This document shows positions 41,062 to 49,019 of a stretch of DNA of 64,000 bases, piece by piece. Both the position numbers and the translations under genes were made by a program. This stretch comes from Asanoa ferruginea. GTDB lineage: Bacteria; Actinomycetota; Actinomycetes; Mycobacteriales; Micromonosporaceae. Position 1 is the stretch's first letter, and each line of letters begins with the position of its first letter. The stretch is taken from the NCBI RefSeq assembly GCF_003387075.1, contig NZ_QUMQ01000001.1, positions 7,440,001-7,504,000 of the forward strand, written 5' to 3'. The notes below the pieces were generated by a model that saw only the letters and a program-made list of their open reading frames with translations, ran no database searches and was not told the DNA's origin.

Positions 41062-41629
41062 GGTGCGTCTTCGCGGTCAGCGGGCTGATCACCATGTGGT
41101 CGGCGATCTCGTCGTTGGTCAGGCCCTGAGCCGCCAGGGCAACGGCCTCGCGCTCGCGGTTGGTCAGCTCCGTCATTCCTGAGCCTGGTGCGACGCCCAG
41201 GGGCTGTGCGACGTAGCGGCTGATCAGCATCCTGGTGATGGACGGCGCCAGCAGCGCGTCGCCGCGCGCCGCGACCCGCACGGAATGCAGGAGATCATCG
41301 GGTTCGATGTCCTTGACCAGGAACCCGGCGGCGCCGGCGCGCAGGGCGTGGAACACGTACTCGTCGAAGCCGTAGTTGGTCAGGATGACGACGCGGACAC
41401 CGGCCAGCTCGGGGTCAGCGGCGATGCGCCGGGTCGTCTCGATGCCGTCCATGACGGGCATCTGGATGTCGACGAGCGCGATGTCGGGTAGGTGTTCCTT
41501 GGCGAGAGCCAGGCCCTCCTTGCCGTTGGCACCTTCAGCCACGACCGCGATGTCGTCTTCCGCGTCAAGGAGCGTGCGGAAGCCGTTGCGCAGGAGCGGC
41601 TGGTCGTCGAGCAGCATGATGCGGATCAT
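40967..41629 (-). CDS. LuxR-family response regulator
   Basis: A 220-residue NarL/FixJ-type response regulator. The receiver has the acidic pair MLLDDQP, the phospho-acceptor Asp at about 54 in IALVDIQMPVMDG and the Lys in FLVKDIEPDD. The C-terminal LuxR helix-turn-helix is LTNREREAVALAAQGLTNDEIADHMVISPLTAKTHLNRAMAKV. ATG overlaps the stop of the histidine kinase gene (ATGA). Its likely target sites are the GCATCCGCAGTAG-type repeats at 42808-42837 and 45804-45860. The 3' end overlaps the PhzE-like gene. Confidence 0.9.
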   Translation of the reverse strand: MIRIMLLDDQPLLRNGFRTLLDAEDDIAVVAEGANGKEGLALAKEHLPDIALVDIQMPVMDGIETTRRIAADPELAGVRVVILTNYGFDEYVFHALRAGAAGFLVKDIEPDDLLHSVRVAARGDALLAPSITRMLISRYVAQPLGVAPGSGMTELTNREREAVALAAQGLTNDEIADHMVISPLTAKTHLNRAMAKVQARDRAQLVVFAYESGLVAPKIR

Positions 41630-42756
41630 GAGATTTGCGCCACCGGAAGCTCGGCTTGGACAGTGAATCCACCCTCGTGGCGGGCTTCCGCCCGGAGGCG
41701 GCCGCCCAGGGCGGTGACTCGTTCGCGCATCCCCACCAGTCCGACCCCGGGTGCGGCGGAGGAATCCGGTTTCGCTGTGCCGTTGTCGTCGACCCGGATG
41801 GTGAGCCCGTCCGGGAGGTAGGCGATCCGGATCGAAGCCGTCGCCGAGCCGGAGTGCCGAGCGGTGTTGGTGAGCGACTCCTGGATGATCCGATACGCGG
41901 TGCGGTCCACCGCGTCTGGCATGTCCTGCCGTTCCCCCTCGACCGTCAGGGTGGTGGTCAGCCCGATGCCACGAGCACCCGCCAACAGCTGCGGTAGGTG
42001 ATCGAGCCCGTGGGACGGCGACTCGTTCTCGTCGCGCAGGGTCTCGAGCGTCGCTCGCAGCTCGCGGCTCGCCTCGCGACTCGCCTGCTGGATAGCCAGC
42101 AGGGACTCCGCGACCTCTTCTCCGCGCTTGCGGGCGATGTGGACCGCGACCTCGGACTGCACCTTGATGATCGAGATCTGGTGGGTGAGCGAGTCGTGCA
42201 GCTCACGCGCGATGTGCAAGCGCTCCTGGGTGGCGCGGTGACGCGCGGTCTCCTCGCGGGTGCGCTCCGCGTCGTCTGCCCGCCGCTCCGCCAGCCGCAG
42301 CGCCTCACCCGCGGCCGCGGCCGCGACCAACCACGCCAGTTCGAGGACGTGGCGCGCCTGTGCCAAGGCCTCTTTCGTGGGGCCGTCGAGGGGCGAGGCC
42401 ATGATCGCCAGTGGCAGCGTGACCAGCATGACGAGGCTCGCGACCAACGCGACGATCCGGTGCCCGGCGCGTACGGTCGCGTAGACCGCCCATAGGTATC
42501 CGACTGCGGGAACGTCGAACCCGATGGCGTTGTAGCCCAACGCACACAGGCCCGTGACAACCAGGACGGGAATCGGTGCCCATCCGCTGATGCCCAGTGC
42601 GAGCCCACTGATCACCAACAGGACGTAGCCGACCAGCTCATAGTCGGTGGCGGCGTGGTCCGAGGCCAGCGCGACGGTCAGCAGACCTATCGCGATGCAG
42701 ACCGCGATGATCCAACTCCTGAACCGACCCCAGAGCGTGGACATACCCGTCCTCAT
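41626..42756 (-). CDS. Sensor histidine kinase (HisKA_3 type)
   Basis: A 376-residue sensor. The N-terminal part has about five or six hydrophobic segments (residues about 10-150), then a linker and the HisKA_3 phosphoacceptor His in RELHDSLTHQISIIKVQSE. The ATPase domain has AYRIIQESLTNTARHSGSA (N box) and RVDDNGTAKPDSSAAPGVGLVGMRERVTALGG (D and G boxes). It phosphorylates the co-encoded LuxR-type regulator. There is no separate extracellular sensor domain, so it probably senses a membrane or envelope signal. The gene is divergent from the membrane protein at 42911, across a palindromic repeat. Confidence 0.9.
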   Translation of the reverse strand: MRTGMSTLWGRFRSWIIAVCIAIGLLTVALASDHAATDYELVGYVLLVISGLALGISGWAPIPVLVVTGLCALGYNAIGFDVPAVGYLWAVYATVRAGHRIVALVASLVMLVTLPLAIMASPLDGPTKEALAQARHVLELAWLVAAAAAGEALRLAERRADDAERTREETARHRATQERLHIARELHDSLTHQISIIKVQSEVAVHIARKRGEEVAESLLAIQQASREASRELRATLETLRDENESPSHGLDHLPQLLAGARGIGLTTTLTVEGERQDMPDAVDRTAYRIIQESLTNTARHSGSATASIRIAYLPDGLTIRVDDNGTAKPDSSAAPGVGLVGMRERVTALGGRLRAEARHEGGFTVQAELPVAQIS

Positions 42757-42807
42757 GTTGGCACTTTAGCGGCAGCGCGTGACACGCGAATCCTGCCGAC
42801 GGAGGAA

Positions 42808-42837
42808 ACACGACTACCGCATCCGCAGTAGTCGTGT
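42808..42837. promoter_or_regulatory. 10-bp inverted repeat, probable response-regulator operator
   Basis: ACACGACTAC (42808-42817) and GTAGTCGTGT (42828-42837) are perfect arms with a 10-base spacer that reads CGCATCCGCA. The repeat sits between the divergent two-component genes and the membrane protein at 42911. The 13 bases GCATCCGCAGTAG within it occur again at 45828-45840. Confidence 0.65.
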
Positions 42838-42910
42838 GAACGCTTCTGTGGAACGGCGCCAAAATCTACAATAGACATATCATCGCACCGATCGAACAGG
42901 AGCCGTCGCA

Positions 42911-43360
42911 TTGGCCGCGATAGCACCCAAGCCCCTGCCCCGTCTGGTCCGGATTCTGCGCACCGGACCAGTGTGGTCGGTCGGCATCCTGGCCGCTCTC
43001 GCCGCCGCCGTCGTGACGGAGGCGTTCTCACTTCTGGCCCGGGTCGCCGGCGTTCCGATGGCCGCAGCTGGCGTGTGGGAGCAGCATGCGGCGCACATCC
43101 CCATTGGCTACATCGCCCGCAGCGTCGTGCTCTGGTCGATCGGCGGGATCGTCCTCGCGGTAGCGCTGGACCGCTGGGCCAGGAGACCCGCACGGACGTT
43201 CGTCATCACCACGGTCGCGTTCACCACGCTCTCCCTCGCCGCACCCGTCCTGGCCCGCGACACCGCGGTTTCGACCCAGATCGTGCTGGCGGGCGCGCAC
43301 GTAATAGCTGCCTCCGTGGTCATCGCCATCCTGGCGAGGCGGCTCGCCGCCGGCCGTTGA
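42911..43360 (+). CDS. Small polytopic membrane protein (DUF6069-like)
   Basis: A 149-residue protein with four hydrophobic segments (about 20-42, 65-85, 95-115 and 122-145). Two segments carry AAAVVTEAFSLLARVAG and VLWSIGGIVLAVALDRWARR. It resembles actinobacterial DUF6069 proteins; no function is known. TTG start with AGGAG upstream. Its last 41 bases overlap the multicopper oxidase gene on the other strand. It is divergent from the two-component genes and probably one of their targets. Confidence 0.7.
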   Translation: MAAIAPKPLPRLVRILRTGPVWSVGILAALAAAVVTEAFSLLARVAGVPMAAAGVWEQHAAHIPIGYIARSVVLWSIGGIVLAVALDRWARRPARTFVITTVAFTTLSLAAPVLARDTAVSTQIVLAGAHVIAASVVIAILARRLAAGR

Positions 43361-45290
43361 CCGCCGCCGCACCGGAGTGGTCAGCGTGTGCGAAGGGCGA
43401 GTGGACGTCCTCATAGGCGAGCCGGAGCATCATGCCCTGCTCCTGATGCGGCAGGTTGTGGCAGTGGTTCATCCAGATCCCCGGGTTGTCGGCCCGGAAC
43501 GCCACGTCCCAGACCTCCCCGGGCCGCACGTCGAAGGTGTCCACCCACAGCGGGCTGCCCGACGATCGCGTCCCGTCCCGGGAGAGGACCAGCACCGGGT
43601 GGCCGTGCAGGTGCCAGGGGTGGGTTTCCAGGCTCCGGTTGACCACGGTGAAACGGACGATGTCTCCCTCTGCTACGACGTGGTCGGGAATCGACGGGTA
43701 TCCGCGCCGGTCGACGGTCTGCGCGAACGTGGGGCGACCGTCGACGGTCGCCAGGGCACGGTCCAACACGATCGTGAAGCGCCGGTCGGCGTGGTCGACG
43801 TCGAACGGCGCGGTCACCGGTTCGCCGTAGCGGAGCAGATCGAGCTCCGGCCAGTCGCCCACGTCGGGCGGAGCCGGGTCGTCACCGATGTACCCGGCCG
43901 GGCGTAACAACACTCCATCATTCCCGTCGTTGTCGAGCAGGAGTGCGACCGGCGTGTCCGGCATGGCAAGGACGACGTCATAGCGTCCGCCTGCCGGCAG
44001 ACGCAACCCGATCTCGCGGACCTCGCCAGGGCGGTGCAGGTCCCGCCCGTCGACCGCCGCCACCCGGAATGTCACGCCGGTGAGCGCGAATCGGTGTGGA
44101 GTCGAATCCGTATTGATCAACCGCAGCCGTACCAGCGCGCCCGGACGGACGACGTGGATGGTCCGGCCTGCCCGGTCCCCGAGGATCGTCGTGTTGTCGA
44201 ACGTGTGCACCGGCAACGTGAGATCCAGTTCCTCGAGCTCTTGCCCGGTCCGCGGCCGAACGACGAGCGTGCCGTAGAGCCCCCTGCGTACAGCCGGATG
44301 CGATGCCTGATGGGTGTGGTACCAGTAGGTTCCGACCTGGTCGGCGCGGAACCGGTAGACGAACTCGCCGCCGGGGGTGACCGCGTGCTGCGTGACACCC
44401 GGCGCACCGTCTTCACCGCACGGCACGTCGTAGCCATGCCAGTGCACGGTGACGCCATCCGCGATATCGACGTTACGGAGCGTGACCTCGATCAGGTCGC
44501 CCTCCATGGCGGTGATCGCCGGGCCGGGCAATTGACCCTCGTAGGTCCACGCGTCGACGCTGCCCCCAGACGGGAGTGGGACGGCGGCTGTTCTAGCGGT
44601 GAGGGTGTGTCGCCGGGTAATGCCACCTGGCGCGGGTCCATCGGGCCCCCGCAGATCGGTCACTGATACCCGCCCGTCGGCTGCTACCGCGGCTGGCCTC
44701 CGGAACAGCAGGGCGACACCGCCGCCGCCGGCGGCCAGGGTGGCCAGGCCGCCTGCCAGACCCAGAAAGCTGCGCCGGGACATCCTGGACCCGTCAGCAT
44801 GTGCCCTCGAATCCTTGGCCTCACCGCGCGGCACCGGCGCCGCGACCACGCGCACGGTCAGGAGAGAGGCAGCACCGACGAACGCCACGGCGATCAGAGC
44901 CGTGCTCCACGCCAGCGGGTAGCCGGCGAGGAGGGTCACCAACAGGCCGGCCAGCGCGGCGTACGCCGCGGTCAGCAGTGCGACGAGCCCACCACCTGAG
45001 GTGCGGCGCGCTGCCCAGAGAGGAGGTCCAGCGATGACCACTGCTGCTAGCCCGGCGATGACGAGCATCGGGAGGCCGAGGAGGACCTTCTCCTGCACGA
45101 ACCACCAGCCGCGGCTGGACAATGCAGCCACGGTGGCCAGTCGCACGACGGTCGCCGCCGCCGCTGCGATAAGCAGCCCCGACGCGAGCCGGTGGCGGCG
45201 GCCGGCTACGGCGACACCGGTCGCGAACCAGGCGGCGACGACCGCCAGTGCGACACCGTGGTCCAGCAGGATCAGTTGGACCGTGGTCAT
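43320..45290 (-). CDS. Multicopper oxidase with N-terminal membrane segments
   Basis: A 656-residue protein. About six hydrophobic segments occupy the first 150 residues, then a twin-arginine-like stretch (SRRSFLGLAGGLATLAA) leads into cupredoxin domains. Copper ligands are clear: TVHWHGYDVP and YWYHTHQASH near the N-terminal domain, and HPWHLHGHPVLV and NHCHNLPHQEQGMM near the C-terminus, with the type 1 site Cys in HCHNLPHQEQ and an axial Met. It would oxidise a phenolic, aminophenol or metal substrate with O2. It lies in a two-gene operon with a small membrane protein, under what looks like two-component control. Oxidation of an aminophenol to a quinone is a possible cluster role. Confidence 0.88.
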   Translation of the reverse strand: MTTVQLILLDHGVALAVVAAWFATGVAVAGRRHRLASGLLIAAAAATVVRLATVAALSSRGWWFVQEKVLLGLPMLVIAGLAAVVIAGPPLWAARRTSGGGLVALLTAAYAALAGLLVTLLAGYPLAWSTALIAVAFVGAASLLTVRVVAAPVPRGEAKDSRAHADGSRMSRRSFLGLAGGLATLAAGGGGVALLFRRPAAVAADGRVSVTDLRGPDGPAPGGITRRHTLTARTAAVPLPSGGSVDAWTYEGQLPGPAITAMEGDLIEVTLRNVDIADGVTVHWHGYDVPCGEDGAPGVTQHAVTPGGEFVYRFRADQVGTYWYHTHQASHPAVRRGLYGTLVVRPRTGQELEELDLTLPVHTFDNTTILGDRAGRTIHVVRPGALVRLRLINTDSTPHRFALTGVTFRVAAVDGRDLHRPGEVREIGLRLPAGGRYDVVLAMPDTPVALLLDNDGNDGVLLRPAGYIGDDPAPPDVGDWPELDLLRYGEPVTAPFDVDHADRRFTIVLDRALATVDGRPTFAQTVDRRGYPSIPDHVVAEGDIVRFTVVNRSLETHPWHLHGHPVLVLSRDGTRSSGSPLWVDTFDVRPGEVWDVAFRADNPGIWMNHCHNLPHQEQGMMLRLAYEDVHSPFAHADHSGAAAVNGRRRAASPGWR

Positions 45291-45303
45291 GATGCCGATC
45301 GCA

Positions 45304-45726
45304 CTAGCTGGCCGTCCGCGCGCTGTGCGCCGGGGCCGCCTGCTGCCGCGACGCCATCAGGACGTTGCGAAGCACCGCCATGATGACCAGGCCGTTGACG
45401 GCGTGCAGGCCGAACACGATCTGCCCGGCCGTGGTCGTGGTCCCTTCGTCACCGAAACCCTTGGCGACGACAGCGATCACCGGTTGCAGGAGCGTGAGCC
45501 CGGCGACGAGGCCGGCCAGACCGATGATCCGACCAGGCATCCTCGCAACGGCGGCGGCCAATGTCAGGACGATGGCCAGGATGACAGTCAGGTAGCCGAG
45601 GGAGCGGTGCGGTTTGAACGCCTCGTCGACCGGCCCATTGTCGAATGCGCCGGAGCCGGCCAGGAAGAACTGAATGACGACCACGACCATCAACAACGCG
45701 GCGACGCCAGCGAACGCTTTGCGCAT
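45304..45726 (-). CDS. Small polytopic membrane protein (DUF6220-like)
   Basis: A 140-residue protein with four hydrophobic segments. FFLAGSGAFDNG followed by FKPHRSLGYLTVILAI, and GQIVFGLHAVNGLVIMAV near the end, fit the DUF6220 pattern, in which conserved His residues could bind heme or copper. ATG at 45726 is preferred; an upstream start at 45756 is possible. It precedes the multicopper oxidase by 13 bases. Function is unknown. Confidence 0.7.
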   Translation of the reverse strand: MRKAFAGVAALLMVVVVIQFFLAGSGAFDNGPVDEAFKPHRSLGYLTVILAIVLTLAAAVARMPGRIIGLAGLVAGLTLLQPVIAVVAKGFGDEGTTTTAGQIVFGLHAVNGLVIMAVLRNVLMASRQQAAPAHSARTAS

Positions 45727-45803
45727 GGGAATGCCCTTTCGGTCAATTGGTCTCACGCCGACGATGCCGGTGATATTTCCAGCAATGGCGGCCGGTGTCC
45801 ACG

Positions 45804-45860
45804 ACTACATTTGCGGTAGTGAGGACTGCATCCGCAGTAGGACAGTCTTCACCCGCAGTA
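45804..45860. promoter_or_regulatory. Three repeats of the CCGCAGTA-type motif
   Basis: ACTACATTTGCGGTAGT (45804-45820), ACTGCATCCGCAGT (45825-45838, with GCATCCGCAGTAG shared with the 42.8 kb site) and CCCGCAGTA (45852-45860) form a cluster of similar sites upstream of the membrane protein/multicopper oxidase operon and just past the ABBA prenyltransferase stop. They probably bind the LuxR-type response regulator. Confidence 0.6.
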
Positions 45861-45865
45861 CACCG

Positions 45866-46759
45866 TCAGATGAAATTCACCGCGCCAGGCTTCCATTTAT
45901 AATGCGATTCGAGCTTGTAGTACTCGCCGTGAGGAGTGAGCGCGACGCCGTAGACGAATTTGCGGTCATCGCCACCGTACGGGACGCTCTGCACGAACTT
46001 CTCGATCGCGGGCTCGACGGGAACAGGCAGTTTTGTCAGGTCGGTGGTGGCGGCGGCGTAGCAGATGCGCTCGATTTTCGGCGAGTCCCATCCGAGCGTC
46101 ACGTAGAGCCCGAACGCTTTCCCGCCGAGTTTGAGCATCTGCTCGGTGGGTTCGGCCATCCCAAGTTCGGCAAGCGTCGAATGAATGGAGGTCGGCTCGA
46201 AGCTCTCGGCGGGAACGTCGTTGAAGTAGACGTTCACCGTGCGGTTGGGATAGTCGATCCCCAGCACTCCGACGCGGTCGTCCAGGCCGTGTCGGACGAA
46301 GAACTCGGCGTTCTCGGCAAGGCTGCGCGGCATGGCCGGGATGGCGGCTAGCTTCGACACTTCCTGAAGGTCGTCCGGCGTGAACGCGCCGTAGATCTTC
46401 TTGAAACCGCCGACGACGCCGAAGTCGATGCCATGACTCTCGACGAAACACCGGTCGTGAATGTCCGACAGCAGCGTGCCCACCGGGTGGTCCGTCGCCG
46501 GCGTCAGGCCCTTCGAAAGGGCAAGGGCGTAGGGGTCACGGACGTCTGGGTGTGTCCTGAATCGACAATCCAGCTCGCCCGCGTGCCGCAGCGCGGTCGC
46601 CACCCGGAACGCGACCACGGCGGCAGGATGCGTGAACGCCTCCTCGTAGGTGGACAGGATGGGCCAGACCGTGTCACGTGAGCACGGCACGTCCAGCAGC
46701 CGGGCCGATTCCTCGATGGTGGAGTAGAGCTCCACCGATTCCGAATTTCCTGACATCAC
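45866..46759 (-). CDS. ABBA-fold aromatic prenyltransferase (NphB/CloQ/DzmP-type)
   Basis: A 297-residue soluble prenyltransferase of the NphB/Orf2 family. Parts that align with NphB: IEESARLLDVPCSRDTVWPILSTY, TLLSDI, GGFKKIYGAF, SLAENAEFFVRHGLDDRVG, YPNRTVNVYFND and KFVYGVALTPHGEYYKLESHYKW. Members use a beta-alpha barrel and transfer a GPP or FPP unit to aromatic carbons or nitrogens. DzmP, from the diazepinomicin cluster, N-farnesylates a dibenzodiazepinone; a close relation is plausible but was not tested. The start is GTG 46759 or ATG 46756, overlapping the stop of HMG-CoA synthase. It is the last gene of the mevalonate operon, so donor supply and transfer are co-expressed. Confidence 0.88.
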   Translation of the reverse strand: MMSGNSESVELYSTIEESARLLDVPCSRDTVWPILSTYEEAFTHPAAVVAFRVATALRHAGELDCRFRTHPDVRDPYALALSKGLTPATDHPVGTLLSDIHDRCFVESHGIDFGVVGGFKKIYGAFTPDDLQEVSKLAAIPAMPRSLAENAEFFVRHGLDDRVGVLGIDYPNRTVNVYFNDVPAESFEPTSIHSTLAELGMAEPTEQMLKLGGKAFGLYVTLGWDSPKIERICYAAATTDLTKLPVPVEPAIEKFVQSVPYGGDDRKFVYGVALTPHGEYYKLESHYKWKPGAVNFI

Positions 46760-47952
46760 GCCTCCAGGTGCGGGTTGCTGGTCAGCTCATAGATGCGCTT
46801 GTGGCCGGACAGGCCGGCCAACCGGAACGGCCCCGTCGTCTCGCGTGGCACGGGGTAGTTCCCCCCGTCCACCGGAAAGGCGTGCTCGTGGATCGCGCGG
46901 TACCTGGCGTAGTCGATCTCCTGCCGCCGGCTGATCACCGCACGGTGCGCCGCCGATCGCAGGTGGGCGCGGTAGCCCGGGGTCACCGTGCCGGCGAAGA
47001 ACTCCGCGACCGCGCCGGATCCGTAACTGAGGAAGCCGATAGTCCGGTTGGAGAGGTCGTCGGCGTTGTCGAGCAGCGCCGCGAGCCCCAGGTACATCGA
47101 AGCGGTGTAGCTATTGCCGATCACGGCGTTGTACGCCGTCGTCGGTCCGACGGCGCGGTCGACCGCGCCCGTGTCGACCTCGCGCCCGCAGTAGTTGAGC
47201 AGGTGGACGTGTGCTTTGTGGGCCATCTTCGTGAACGGCTGGTGGTAGCAGAAGGCGCTGAACTCCCCGAGGGAACGACCGCCCCGCTCGGTGTAGTCCT
47301 TCCACGTGCCCTCCACCGCCTGTAGGTAGGCGGAAATGGACTCGCGCCCGTCGACCAGCGCGGTCGTGCGATAGTTCGGTCGCCAGAAGTCCATGACGTC
47401 GGCGGTGAACAAGCCGGACGGTTCGTCGACGCGCACCAGCGCTGGTGCGGCGCTGACCAGCATCGCGACCGCTGCCGCGCCCTGGGTGGCTTCGCCCGGA
47501 CTACCGAGGTCGTACTTGGAGAGGTCGCTGGCGATGACGAGGACCTGCTCCGCGGGGTCGCGATGGACCAGGCTGACCGCGAACTGCAAACCTGCCGTGC
47601 CGCCGTAACACGCCTGCTTGAGCTCGACCACGCGAGTCGCGGAGGGCAACCCGAGCAGCGAGTGGACATGAATGCCCGCTGCCTTCGCCTGGTCGACCGC
47701 CGACTCGGTCGCGAAGACGACCGTGCGGATCCGGTCGGCGCTGTGCCGCTGCAGGATCGGAGCGGCCGCGGCGGCCGCCATGGTCACGATGTCTTCGTCG
47801 AGGGCAGGCATGCTCATCGAGCGCTGGCCTATCCCTCTTTCGTACTTGCCGAGGTTCGCGCCGTTCTGCGCGGCCAGCGTCGCGTGCGTCAGCATGTACT
47901 GCGTCGACGCGATCGAGAGGTCGTGAATTCCGATGGCGATCTCGCTGGGCAT
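46756..47952 (-). CDS. Hydroxymethylglutaryl-CoA synthase
   Basis: A 398-residue HMG-CoA synthase. The catalytic Cys is in VVELKQACYGGTAGLQF, the His in AFCYHQPFTKMAHKAH, and the Glu in an early ATESAVDQAKAAG-type region. It condenses acetoacetyl-CoA with acetyl-CoA. The ATG at 47952 is chosen because GGAGGG lies upstream; the frame extends further but homology begins here. It follows HMG-CoA reductase with a 2-base gap. Confidence 0.93.
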   Translation of the reverse strand: MPSEIAIGIHDLSIASTQYMLTHATLAAQNGANLGKYERGIGQRSMSMPALDEDIVTMAAAAAAPILQRHSADRIRTVVFATESAVDQAKAAGIHVHSLLGLPSATRVVELKQACYGGTAGLQFAVSLVHRDPAEQVLVIASDLSKYDLGSPGEATQGAAAVAMLVSAAPALVRVDEPSGLFTADVMDFWRPNYRTTALVDGRESISAYLQAVEGTWKDYTERGGRSLGEFSAFCYHQPFTKMAHKAHVHLLNYCGREVDTGAVDRAVGPTTAYNAVIGNSYTASMYLGLAALLDNADDLSNRTIGFLSYGSGAVAEFFAGTVTPGYRAHLRSAAHRAVISRRQEIDYARYRAIHEHAFPVDGGNYPVPRETTGPFRLAGLSGHKRIYELTSNPHLEA

Positions 47953-47954
47953 CG

Positions 47955-49019
47955 CTACCCTCCGATCTTCGCGGTTGTATCGGCACGTTCGAGCCGGACG
48001 TGTGCGTGCATCAGCTCGCCGGGATTCGTCTGAGCGGCAAGCAACGACAGCTCCCCGCACAGCACCGTCGCGGCGGCGATGACCGCGAGCCGGCGCGCGT
48101 TTTCACCGGGTTGGCGGGTGTCCCGGCAGCCGAGCCGGGTCAGGTTGGCCTCGACGAAGTCGAGGCCCTTGCCGTTGCCGACAGTGCCGACGATCAGGTT
48201 CGGCACGGTGCAGGAGAAGTACAGATCGCCGTCGCGGTCCTCGGCGACGGTGACACCTTGGGAGCCCTCCACGATGTTGGCCGCGTCCTGGCCGGTGGCC
48301 AGGTAGAACCCGAGCAGCATGTTCGCGTAGTGGGCGTTGGCGGAGCGGATGCCGCCGGCCAGGAGGGTGCCGATCAGGTTCTTGTGCACGTTGAGCTCCG
48401 CGATCGCTCGCGCGGTGGTGCGCAGCGACCGGTGGACGAGCTCCCGGGGCACCAGCAACTCGGTAACCACGTTCTTGCCGCGGCCGAGGATGCCGTTGAC
48501 CGCGGTCGCCTTCTTGTCGGTGCAGTAGTTTCCGGAGATCGAGCCGTACGAGATCCCAGGGACCGTCCGCAGGATGTGTGTCAGCAGAGCGTCGGCCGCG
48601 AGCGTGGCCATGTTGTGTCCCGATGCGTCCCCGGTGCTGAAGTCGAACCGCAGGAACAGCAGGTTCGCCGTGATCTCGTGGTGGAACCCGAGCAGTTCGA
48701 CGAACCTGCCGCAGGTACGCACGATCGCGCGCAGTTCGTCGAGTCGCGCGTCGACCTCTAGCGAGGCGAGGTACGCGGTCTGCGCGTCGGTTGCGCGAAC
48801 GAGGACGGACCGAGTCATCCGCTCGTCGACCAGAGTCGCCACGATGCCCGGCTCGACCATCATGGAGATCCGTGCGCCCCGGCCCACGGATGGCCACAAC
48901 GGCGACTCGTAGGTAGCCAGCGGCACCGCCGTCTCGATCGCGCCCACGTTTCCAGAGATCCGCAGCGGTCCGACCCACTTCATCGGCACACCGGCGGTCA
49001 GGTCCTGATCCGTGTTCAT
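47955..49019 (-). CDS. 3-Hydroxy-3-methylglutaryl-CoA reductase (class I type)
   Basis: A 354-residue reductase. Visible signatures: LRFDFSTGDASGHNMATLAADALLTHI, ISGNYCTDKKATAVNGILGRGKN (catalytic Lys region), LAGGIRSANAHYANMLLGFYLATGQDAANIVEGSQ and TVGNGKGLDFVEANL. The short N-terminus is typical of actinomycete cluster copies. It makes mevalonate from HMG-CoA with NADPH. The ATG at 49019 overlaps the stop of phosphomevalonate kinase (ATGA); the longer frame to 49082 is not needed. Confidence 0.93.
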   Translation of the reverse strand: MNTDQDLTAGVPMKWVGPLRISGNVGAIETAVPLATYESPLWPSVGRGARISMMVEPGIVATLVDERMTRSVLVRATDAQTAYLASLEVDARLDELRAIVRTCGRFVELLGFHHEITANLLFLRFDFSTGDASGHNMATLAADALLTHILRTVPGISYGSISGNYCTDKKATAVNGILGRGKNVVTELLVPRELVHRSLRTTARAIAELNVHKNLIGTLLAGGIRSANAHYANMLLGFYLATGQDAANIVEGSQGVTVAEDRDGDLYFSCTVPNLIVGTVGNGKGLDFVEANLTRLGCRDTRQPGENARRLAVIAAATVLCGELSLLAAQTNPGELMHAHVRLERADTTAKIGG

